Made by a program: the position numbers and the translations under genes | Part shown: positions 8,690-14,840 of the stretch, one piece after another | Position numbering within the stretch: position 1 is the first letter of the stretch | How the letters are laid out: each line of letters begins with the position of its first letter | The notes under the pieces: generated by a model | Told to the model about the DNA's origin: nothing | What the model saw: the letters and a program-made list of their open reading frames with translations, nothing else | The model's database searches: none | From: UBA6136 sp039795615 | GTDB taxonomy: Bacteria; Pseudomonadota; Gammaproteobacteria; Methylococcales; Methylococcaceae | NCBI GenBank assembly: GCA_039795615.1 | Contig: JBDKLO010000174.1 | Coordinates: forward strand, 1 to 16,787 | Direction: 5' to 3' | Length of the DNA stretch: 16,787 bases

Positions 8690-9772
8690 GTGAAAGACTC
8701 GATCCGGCAGAAACTCGAACAGCTCTCCCAGAGATTCGAGGAAATTACCGCCCTATTGGCCGAACCTGAAACTCAAAATGATCAGGATCGCTTCCGCTCT
8801 CTGAGCAAGGAATATGCACAGCTCAATCCACTGGTCACGACCTTCAGGGATTATCACGCAGCCATTGAAGCCAAAACCTTTGCGGAAAGCCTGAGCAGCG
8901 ACCCCGACCCAGAGGTCCGCGCCATGGCCGCAGATGAAATCAAGACGTCGTCAGAAAGTCTCGAGACACTGGAGCAGAAACTACAGGTCCTTCTCTTACC
9001 AAGGGATCCGAACGACGAGCGCAACGTCTTTCTCGAAGTCCGGGCCGGTACCGGTGGGGCCGAGGCGGCTCTTTTCGCCGGGGACCTTTACAAAATGTAC
9101 CTGCGCCACGCCGAGCAAAAGGGCTGGAAAACCGAAGCGATTTCCGAGAGCGAAGGCGAGCAGGGGGGCTTCAAGGAAGTCATCGTCCGCATCAGCGGTC
9201 AGGACGTCTACTCGCAACTGAAGTTCGAGGCCGGCACCCACCGAGTGCAACGGGTCCCTGAAACCGAAGCTCAAGGCCGCATTCACACCTCCGCTTGCAC
9301 CGTTGCAATTCTCCCCGAAGTCGAAGAGGTGGAGATCGATATCAACCCTGCGGACCTTCGGATCGACACCTATCGGGCCTCGGGTGCGGGAGGACAGCAC
9401 GTCAACAAGACCGAGTCTGCCATTCGCATCACCCACATTCCGACCGGGGTCGTCGTCGAATGTCAGGATGAACGCTCGCAACACAAAAATCGCGCACGGG
9501 CGATGTCGCTGCTTCAATCCCGAATTCTGTCGCAGAAACAGGAGGCACAGTCCGCCGAGATCGCCGCCTCACGGAAGCTCCAGGTCGGGAGCGGCGATCG
9601 CTCCGAGCGAATTCGGACCTATAACTTTCCGCAAGGTCGGCTGACGGATCATAGGATCAATCTCACCCTGTACCGCCTTGAATCCATCATGGAAGGCGAA
9701 CTGGATCCCGTCATTGAACCCCTGCTGAGCGAACACCAGGCCGAACTCCTCGCCCAACTCGGCGAGGAGTGA
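8690..9772 (+). CDS. prfA: Peptide chain release factor 1 (RF1)
   Basis: RF1 reads UAA and UAG stop codons and triggers release of the finished protein. The 360 residues match the E. coli factor throughout. The codon-recognition motif PxT appears as P190-E-T192, and the catalytic GGQ is at 234-236 in GAGGQHVNK. The start is a GTG giving MKDSIRQKLE, which aligns with the usual MKPSI beginning. The nearest purine-rich site, AAGGA at 8671-8675, is 14 bases away, so translation may depend on ribosomes finishing hemA four bases upstream. It is followed by prmC, whose product methylates the glutamine of GGQ, an arrangement conserved in gammaproteobacteria. Confidence 0.98.
   Translation: MKDSIRQKLEQLSQRFEEITALLAEPETQNDQDRFRSLSKEYAQLNPLVTTFRDYHAAIEAKTFAESLSSDPDPEVRAMAADEIKTSSESLETLEQKLQVLLLPRDPNDERNVFLEVRAGTGGAEAALFAGDLYKMYLRHAEQKGWKTEAISESEGEQGGFKEVIVRISGQDVYSQLKFEAGTHRVQRVPETEAQGRIHTSACTVAILPEVEEVEIDINPADLRIDTYRASGAGGQHVNKTESAIRITHIPTGVVVECQDERSQHKNRARAMSLLQSRILSQKQEAQSAEIAASRKLQVGSGDRSERIRTYNFPQGRLTDHRINLTLYRLESIMEGELDPVIEPLLSEHQAELLAQLGEE
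9764..9769 (+). promoter_or_regulatory. Ribosome binding site of prmC
   Basis: GAGGAG lies inside the last codons of prfA and ends eight bases before the ATG at 9778. This spacing decides the prmC start in favour of that ATG over the GTG at 9769, which overlaps the site itself. Confidence 0.75.
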
Positions 9773-9777
9773 TCACC

Positions 9778-10623
9778 ATGGCGGAGGCCATCGCGGCTCT
9801 CATCGACGAGGGCACTCGACGCCTTGAGGACCAGAGCGAGCACCCATCACTAGAAGCCGAAGTTCTGCTGAGCCATGTGACCGGAAAAAGCCGGACATAC
9901 TTTCGAGCATTTGCAGAAACCGAGGTACCAGAATCTGAAGCACGCCTCTTCCGTTCACTCATCGAGCAGCGCCGATCGGGTCACCCCATCGCCTATCTTA
10001 CGGGCGAGCGTGAATTTTGGTCGCTAAGCTTTAAGGTCAGTCCGGATGTGCTGATTCCTCGCCCCGAGACCGAGCTTTTGGTTGAGCTTGCACTTGAATG
10101 GATCCGCACCCTTTCCACGCCAAAAGTGCTGGACCTTGGGACCGGCAGTGGCGCGATTCCCATCAGCATCGCCAAAGAACGTCCCGATGCGCACCTCACC
10201 GCCATCGACCTGAGCGCTAATGCCCTGACTCTGGCCCAGAAAAATGCAATCCGCCTCGGAGCGCCGCACATCCGCTTTCTCCTCGGAGACTGGCTTAACG
10301 CCCTACCGGATGCGTTTCAGTTTGACCTGATCGTGAGCAATCCACCTTACATTCCCGACCAGGACACGCACCTTTCATCGGGTGATCTTCGCTACGAACC
10401 CCCGTCTGCTCTCGCGTCGGGGCCCGATGGCCTGGATGCCATACGAACGATTGCCCGGGAAGCGCGCCGCTTCATCAAGCCGGGTGGCGGCCTTGTGCTG
10501 GAGCATGGATTCGACCAGGCACCCGCCGTCCAGAAAATCCTTGCTGGGCTGGGCTATCGGGCCATCGAAACCCGTGAGGACCTCCAAAGACATCCTCGGG
10601 TCACCATGGCAAGATACGGTTAA
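9778..10623 (+). CDS. prmC: Release factor glutamine methyltransferase
   Basis: PrmC (HemK) uses S-adenosylmethionine to methylate the glutamine of the GGQ motif in RF1 and RF2. The 281-residue protein has a helical N-terminal domain for release-factor docking (about 1-85) and a Rossmann methyltransferase domain. Visible motifs are IPRPETELLVE at 93-103, the SAM loop DLGTGSGAI at 119-127, and the catalytic NPPY at 188-191, which is diagnostic for glutamine/adenine N-methylation. Its substrate gene prfA lies immediately upstream, five bases before this start. The chosen ATG has a strong ribosome site. The downstream small gene starts 22 bases after the stop and is probably co-transcribed. Confidence 0.97.
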   Translation: MAEAIAALIDEGTRRLEDQSEHPSLEAEVLLSHVTGKSRTYFRAFAETEVPESEARLFRSLIEQRRSGHPIAYLTGEREFWSLSFKVSPDVLIPRPETELLVELALEWIRTLSTPKVLDLGTGSGAIPISIAKERPDAHLTAIDLSANALTLAQKNAIRLGAPHIRFLLGDWLNALPDAFQFDLIVSNPPYIPDQDTHLSSGDLRYEPPSALASGPDGLDAIRTIAREARRFIKPGGGLVLEHGFDQAPAVQKILAGLGYRAIETREDLQRHPRVTMARYG

Positions 10624-10633
10624 AACGCCAATG

Positions 10634-10639
10634 AAAGGA
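10634..10639 (+). promoter_or_regulatory. Ribosome binding site of the JAMM-like gene
   Basis: AAAGGA stands six bases before the third of three in-frame ATGs (10631, 10640, 10646). It cannot serve the first two because they overlap or touch it, so it selects 10646 as the start. Confidence 0.7.
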
Positions 10640-10645
10640 ATGTCC

Positions 10646-11014
10646 ATGGATCTCTCCCGCGAACTAACCAACCGCCTTTTTCACCTCGCCCAAACCCAGA
10701 AGGAGCCCCCATTTTTTGGGCTTATCGGGGCCGAAAGCGGCGTTCCTAGGGGCTGTTTTCCGCTCACCGAGGCACCGCGTGGAAATGCATCCGAGCTGAT
10801 GGCCCAACTTCAGGAAAGAGGGCTAACACCCTATGCCACCTTTGCCCTGGCGGAAGATCTCTCAGCACCCCCGGAGCGACCCAAGGACTTTGCGCTGCCC
10901 TCACTCCCGCATCTGGTGATTGGCACCCGAACCAAAGGCGTGCTTGAAATTGATGCCTATCTCGAAGGCCCCTCAGGGTGGACGGCGGTCGAGTTGAGAC
11001 TGCCTGAGGTCTGA
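10646..11014 (+). CDS. JAMM/MPN-like protein with degenerate metal site
   Basis: This 122-residue protein resembles the small bacterial JAMM (Mov34/MPN/PAD-1) peptidase fold. The start (MDLSRELTNRLFHLAQ), a GLIG strand at 25-28, and the late LVIGTRTKGVLEIDAY stretch at 90-105 follow the family pattern. In active members a glutamate precedes xGLIG and an HxH-x7-S-x2-D motif binds zinc. Aligned by eye on D81, the two histidines become L68 and E70, the serine becomes R78, and the glutamate is replaced by proline. Only the aspartate remains. I therefore read it as a probably non-catalytic relative. It is the last gene of the hemA-prfA-prmC operon, and its role is unknown. Family membership rests on recalled sequence patterns and not on a search. 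Confidence 0.6.
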   Translation: MDLSRELTNRLFHLAQTQKEPPFFGLIGAESGVPRGCFPLTEAPRGNASELMAQLQERGLTPYATFALAEDLSAPPERPKDFALPSLPHLVIGTRTKGVLEIDAYLEGPSGWTAVELRLPEV

Positions 11015-11024
11015 AGAACTCAGG
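11003..11024. terminator. Weak convergent hairpin between the JAMM-like gene and the HNH gene
   Basis: CCTGAG at 11003-11008 can pair with CTCAGG at 11019-11024 around a 10-base loop. It covers the two facing stop codons, which are only 5 bases apart. There is no T-run on either side, so termination here would be weak or Rho-dependent. Confidence 0.25.
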
Positions 11025-11610
11025 ATAGTCGCTGATGAAGCGGGCTCTTCCGGGGGAAATGAGCCTTGAGAAACTCCATCTGGTCGCTTAAGACTCGCCG
11101 CCCCTGGAGATAAACATATTCCGCATGGGTCGGCATAAAGGGAATGGCCAGAAGCTGCATTCCAGCCTGCTCCGGTGTTCGACCTGCTTTATGATTGTTA
11201 CAACGCTTGCAAGCAGTGACCACATTACCCCAAAGATCAAGACCTCCCTGACTGAGTGGCTTGACATGATCCCGGGAGAGATCAGAGTGGCGAAATTGAT
11301 AGCCACAGTAGAGACACAGATGGTTGTCGCGACGAAAGAGGGCTTGGTTACTGAGCGGAGGGGAATATTTGGTCGACGGCGATGGGGTTTTACGATGGTG
11401 ATGGTGTGTTGCGATGATCGAGTTGACTTCGATTCGACTTCGCTCCCCAGTCCTAGCATTGACGCCGCCATGGAGCGTATAGAGCGCGGTCCCGCAGCTA
11501 TAGGCAACTAGACCCAAGTGATAGAGCTTCGCAGCCTCCTGGTAGCCCAACCATTCCAGGGGCATACCTGAGGCATCCGTTCGCAACACCTGTAGCTGAC
11601 CAATCTCCAT
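11020..11610 (-). CDS. HNH endonuclease family protein
   Basis: The 196-residue protein carries a zinc-stabilised HNH nuclease fold in its second half. Two CxxC pairs, C99/C102 and C134/C137, would hold a structural zinc. The nuclease residues appear as D114-H115 (SRDHVKP), N129 (WGNVV) and H140 (CNNHK). The N-terminal half (1-80) has no motif I recognise except HHHH at 69-72, and may bind DNA or a partner. Such free-standing HNH proteins of about 190 residues are common in beta- and gammaproteobacteria, and their function is mostly uncharacterised. The ATG has a perfect AGGAGG four bases upstream. The gene is single, convergent with the prmC operon and divergent from priA. Nothing nearby marks it as part of an intron, phage or restriction system. 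Confidence 0.9.
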   Translation of the reverse strand: MEIGQLQVLRTDASGMPLEWLGYQEAAKLYHLGLVAYSCGTALYTLHGGVNARTGERSRIEVNSIIATHHHHRKTPSPSTKYSPPLSNQALFRRDNHLCLYCGYQFRHSDLSRDHVKPLSQGGLDLWGNVVTACKRCNNHKAGRTPEQAGMQLLAIPFMPTHAEYVYLQGRRVLSDQMEFLKAHFPRKSPLHQRLS

Positions 11611-11614
11611 GAGA

Positions 11615-11620
11615 CCTCCT
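11615..11620 (-). promoter_or_regulatory. Consensus ribosome binding site of the HNH gene
   Basis: AGGAGG, fully complementary to the 16S rRNA tail, lies four bases before the ATG. It is the strongest ribosome site in the window, although the spacing is slightly short. Confidence 0.7.
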
Positions 11621-11670
11621 CTAAGTGAATGTAATCTTCTTATTCAGGCATTCGTTTCGACGTAACCAAT

Positions 11671-11701
11671 TGATTCAGGATCTAATCCGGACAGTGTATA
11701 A
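11671..11701 (+). promoter_or_regulatory. Possible priA promoter
   Basis: TATAAA at 11696-11701 is a fair -10 box. The hexamer 17 bases upstream, TTCAGG, matches the -35 consensus at three of six positions, and a better TTGATT is 21 bases away. The 145-base gap between the HNH gene and priA (11611-11755) must carry promoters for both, but I see no good one for the HNH gene and no LexA-type operator. Confidence 0.3.
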
Positions 11702-11755
11702 AATTTGCGGGAAACGAAAAACTCTTCGTCCTGCTCTTCGAGAAGGTCAGGATCG

Positions 11756-13975
11756 ATGACGAATCTTCATCTTGTGAAGACTCTCATCCTGAAGGTCGCC
11801 CTCCCAGTCCCGCTGGATGCCGAGTATGACTACTTGCCACCCCCCGGGGTTCCAGTCGAGCACCTCCTTCCGGGAATACGTCTTGAGGTTCCCTTTGGCC
11901 GCCAGAAAAAAACCGGGCTATTGCTCGCAGTGGCGGACTCTTCAGAGCTACCTTCTGAACGTCTTCGGCCTGCTCTCCAAATTCTTGACGAAAGGCCGCT
12001 CCTGTCCTTAAAAGACCTGGAACTCCTCCGCTGGGCCAGCCGCTATTACCATCATCCGCTGGGAGATACGGTCTTTACCGCTCTCACCACGGCTCTTCGT
12101 GCCGGCAAGGCGGCCACGGGCCGGACCATCAGACGTCTGAAGGCTTTACCTCGTGAACCCACAGAAGCCTCCGTCGTTCGCGCCCCCCGACAAAAAACCC
12201 TGCTGACCCTTCTCGATCAGTCTCCAGAGGGAATGACTGCCGAGGACATTCGACAGGAACAGCTGGTGGCTGCTGCCCGAGCGCTGGTCGATAAGGGGCT
12301 GGCCGAGTGGCTGGAGCAGAACGAAGAACCTGCTACGGAAACCGTTTCAGAGCCCAGGGGCCCGCGCCCCCCTTTGAACCCGGCACAAGAAAAAGCCCAC
12401 CATCTCCTTTCAGCAGCCCTCGGGACCTTTAGCGTCAATCTGCTTTACGGCGTCACGGGAAGCGGCAAAACGGAGGTTTACCTCCGATTGGTAGAGGATG
12501 TGCTGTCCCAGGGACACCAGAGCCTTGTCCTTTTGCCGGAAATCAATCTAACACCTCAACTCGAAGGCCGTTTTCGGGAGCGGTTGGCGACCGAGATTCG
12601 CATCCTTCATTCCAATCTCAACGAGACAGAGCGACTGAATGCCTGGATGGCTTTCCAGAAGGGACACTGCCAGGTCCTCCTTGGCACCCGCTCAGCGCTC
12701 TTTACGCCAGCCCCACGCCTCGGCCTGATCATTCTGGATGAAGAACATGACGCTTCCTTTAAACAGCAGGAAGGCTTTCGATTTTCTGCACGCGAAGCGG
12801 CCATTATGCGAGGGCATCTTGAAGGGATTCCGATCGTCCTCGGATCGGCGACCCCGGCGATGGAAACCCTGGCCAATGTCGCACGGGGTAAATTTCGCCA
12901 ACTGGATCTTCCAGATCGGGCCGGCGGCGCACAGTCTCCGACATTTCAGATTGTCGACATCCGTGCGGAATTTCTCGAAGAGGGGTTATCGGCACGGCTG
13001 ATTGCCGCCATTCGGGAAACCCTCGCTCGCAAGGAACAGGTCCTTTTATTTGTTAACCGCCGGGGATTTGCACCCGTTCAGACCTGCCATGCCTGTGGCT
13101 GGGTCGCCACCTGCCGGCACTGCGACACCCGCCTCGTCACCCATCAGTCGGAAGCCATCCTGCGTTGCCACCATTGTGGCTTTCAGGAACCCATCCCGCG
13201 AAAATGTCCGGGCTGCGGAAGCGATCAACTGGTTCTCCTAGGACTTGGGACTGAACGGATCGAAGAAGCACTATCCCGACTGTTTCCGACCCATCGGCTG
13301 GTTCGAATCGACCGTGATACTACCCGGCGAAAGGGCCAGCTCGAAACCTACCTTGAATCAGTCCACAGCGGTGAAACGGACATCCTCATCGGCACTCAGA
13401 TGCTCGCCAAGGGACACCATTTTCCCGATGTAACACTCGTCGGCATCCTGGATGTCGATGGTGGCCTATTTAGCAGCGACTTTCGCGCCTCTGAGCGAAC
13501 GGCTCAACTGATTCTGCAGGTCGCAGGGCGCGCGGGAAGAGCAGATCGACCCGGCCGCGTCCTCCTTCAAACCCGTCATCCGGGTCATCCGCTTATTGAT
13601 GCCCTGATCCACCGCGGATACGAAGCCTTTTCGGTTGATTGCCTCAAGGAACGGGAATTGCTGGCGCTCCCCCCCTTCAGCCACCAGGCTCTGATTCGGG
13701 CGGATGCCCCACGGAAGGATACTGTGCGCGAATTCCTTGAAGGCCTTGCAAAAGCCATCTCCCTGATGACAGATCCCAAGGTCATGGTTTTGGGGCCTGT
13801 GCCCTCCCCGATGGAGCGCCGCGGCAATCGCTATCGCTGGCAAGTTCTTCTTCAATCGAATCAGCGCGCCGGTCTTCACCAAGCCCTCCATCGCGTGCGC
13901 CAACATGTCAGGGATGACCCCAAGCGCTGGAACGTGCGCTGGAGCATCGACGTTGATCCGATCGATTTGTACTGA
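11756..13975 (+). CDS. priA: Primosomal protein N', replication restart helicase
   Basis: PriA recognises stalled forks and reloads the replicative helicase. The protein has 739 residues, close to the 732 of E. coli. An N-terminal DNA-binding domain (VALPVPLDAEYDYLPP) comes first. The helicase core has Walker A GVTGSGKT at 232-239 and Walker B DEEH at 328-331. Inserted in the core is the zinc domain with eight cysteines at 444, 447, 453, 456, 471, 474, 484 and 487. Later motifs include IGTQMLAKGHHFPDVTLVG and VAGRAGRADRPG. I start at the ATG giving MTNLHLVKTL because AGAAGG lies nine bases upstream; the frame stays open to a TTG at 11705 without family-like residues. It is a single gene, divergent from the HNH gene. 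Confidence 0.98.
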   Translation: MTNLHLVKTLILKVALPVPLDAEYDYLPPPGVPVEHLLPGIRLEVPFGRQKKTGLLLAVADSSELPSERLRPALQILDERPLLSLKDLELLRWASRYYHHPLGDTVFTALTTALRAGKAATGRTIRRLKALPREPTEASVVRAPRQKTLLTLLDQSPEGMTAEDIRQEQLVAAARALVDKGLAEWLEQNEEPATETVSEPRGPRPPLNPAQEKAHHLLSAALGTFSVNLLYGVTGSGKTEVYLRLVEDVLSQGHQSLVLLPEINLTPQLEGRFRERLATEIRILHSNLNETERLNAWMAFQKGHCQVLLGTRSALFTPAPRLGLIILDEEHDASFKQQEGFRFSAREAAIMRGHLEGIPIVLGSATPAMETLANVARGKFRQLDLPDRAGGAQSPTFQIVDIRAEFLEEGLSARLIAAIRETLARKEQVLLFVNRRGFAPVQTCHACGWVATCRHCDTRLVTHQSEAILRCHHCGFQEPIPRKCPGCGSDQLVLLGLGTERIEEALSRLFPTHRLVRIDRDTTRRKGQLETYLESVHSGETDILIGTQMLAKGHHFPDVTLVGILDVDGGLFSSDFRASERTAQLILQVAGRAGRADRPGRVLLQTRHPGHPLIDALIHRGYEAFSVDCLKERELLALPPFSHQALIRADAPRKDTVREFLEGLAKAISLMTDPKVMVLGPVPSPMERRGNRYRWQVLLQSNQRAGLHQALHRVRQHVRDDPKRWNVRWSIDVDPIDLY

Positions 13976-14245
13976 GAAACCCTTTGGATCGATCCCGCAC
14001 GCTGGTTTTCACTCTGTACTCGCAGGATCAAAACTAATGCATGTGATGATTTCGATCCAAATTCAGGCCCTATTTTGTGAGTGAACCTGCCGAAAAATCT
14101 GGGCTGGAGGCCCCTTGTGGAACGTTTGGTTTTAATCTGGAACAATGGGGCGGGGGGAGACACCTCGCAAAAATGTACGGCAGATCAAGAAGAAACCTGA
14201 TCCCCATCACCGCATCGCCGCTAAAACAACAAGAGGACACCGACA
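13976..14245. other. 270-base gap between priA and the globin-like gene
   Basis: I see no gene here. The stretch TTTGGATCGA at 13983-13992 has its exact reverse complement TCGATCCAAA at 14052-14061, 59 bases apart, and GGATCGATCC at 13986-13995 is a 10-base palindrome. GATCA at 14183-14187 can pair with TGATC at 14198-14202 in the leader of the next gene. A promoter for that gene must lie here, but no convincing -35/-10 pair is visible. An intrinsic terminator for priA is also not evident. Confidence 0.4.
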
Positions 14246-14797
14246 ATGACTGATAAACCCGTCCGACCGACTTCGGCAAAAAAGCCCAAACGAGCTCCGG
14301 CCGCTAAGAAACCCGTAGCCAAGGCCCGTCCTGCAGCCGCAAAAGCTTCAAAGCCGATTTCGCCACCGCCAGCTCCTGCGACCCCGGCGGTAACGCCGTC
14401 ACCCGCGCCCACCCGACCCGCACCCTCGGCTCCCGCCGCTCCGGCGCGTTCTGTTGCTGAGCAGCTCGGTGGCACTCAGGGCGTCGCGTCACTTTCCGAC
14501 AAAATCAGTGCCCTTTTGATTGGAGATCCGCGGGTTAATCACGCCCTCTTTGGGACACCCCGCGGCGAGGTGGTCGAGAAGGTGAAGTCCCTCTTATCGG
14601 TTGCTGTCGAGGAAGCCGAAGAAGATCTTCATGCCCTGTTCGCACCACTGCGCGAAAAAGGGTTCAAGGAGGGCCAGTTTGCTCACCTTTTAACGCACGT
14701 CAAGGCAGCTGCGAAAGAACTCGGCCACCCCGAAGAACTTGCGCACAAGATTTCTGCCGCGACCGAAAAGGCCCGCAAAAAGGTTTTCAACCGCTAA
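14246..14797 (+). CDS. Histone-H1-like tail fused to a truncated-globin-like domain
   Basis: The 183-residue protein has two parts. Residues 1-67 are almost only Lys, Ala, Pro, Arg, Ser and Thr, first lysine-rich (AKKPKRAPAAKKPVAKARP) and then proline-rich, like histone H1 or AlgP tails, and are surely disordered. Residues 68-183 follow the group I truncated haemoglobin pattern: a VAEQLGG start, GDPRVNHALF, GFKEGQFAHLLTHV and a KVFNR end, as in proteins ending DVLNR. Key haem residues are doubtful. The distal B10 tyrosine position is serine or isoleucine (87-88), and the only proximal histidine candidate, H129, sits about two residues off the expected place. AAGAGGA lies eight bases before the ATG. 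Function is unknown; DNA or polyanion binding by the tail is inference. The globin reading is by eye. Confidence 0.6.
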   Translation: MTDKPVRPTSAKKPKRAPAAKKPVAKARPAAAKASKPISPPPAPATPAVTPSPAPTRPAPSAPAAPARSVAEQLGGTQGVASLSDKISALLIGDPRVNHALFGTPRGEVVEKVKSLLSVAVEEAEEDLHALFAPLREKGFKEGQFAHLLTHVKAAAKELGHPEELAHKISAATEKARKKVFNR

Positions 14798-14801
14798 AAA
14801 T

Positions 14802-14840
14802 GTTGGGCACTACTGCCAGGGATGGCAGTCGGCCCTCAAC
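14802..14840. terminator. Possible two-way terminator between the globin-like and flippase genes
   Basis: GTTGGGC at 14802-14808 can pair with GCCCTCAAC at 14832-14840 with a small bulge. Inside it, ACTGCC at 14812-14817 pairs perfectly with GGCAGT at 14824-14829. The nested structure lies between two converging genes, and its right arm includes the flippase stop codon. Neither side has a long T-run, so it is at best a modest terminator. Confidence 0.4.

Noticed and set aside
10382..10645. Longer version of the JAMM-like protein starting inside prmC
   Set aside because: The extra residues come from prmC read in another frame, and a ribosome site selects the ATG at 10646.
11020..11610. HNH gene as a homing endonuclease or part of an intron or restriction system
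   Set aside because: No intron structure, interrupted host gene, methyltransferase, toxin or phage gene is beside it.
11611..11755. LexA/SOS operator between the HNH gene and priA
   Set aside because: ACAGTGTATA was considered, but no CTGT-N8-ACAG arrangement is present.
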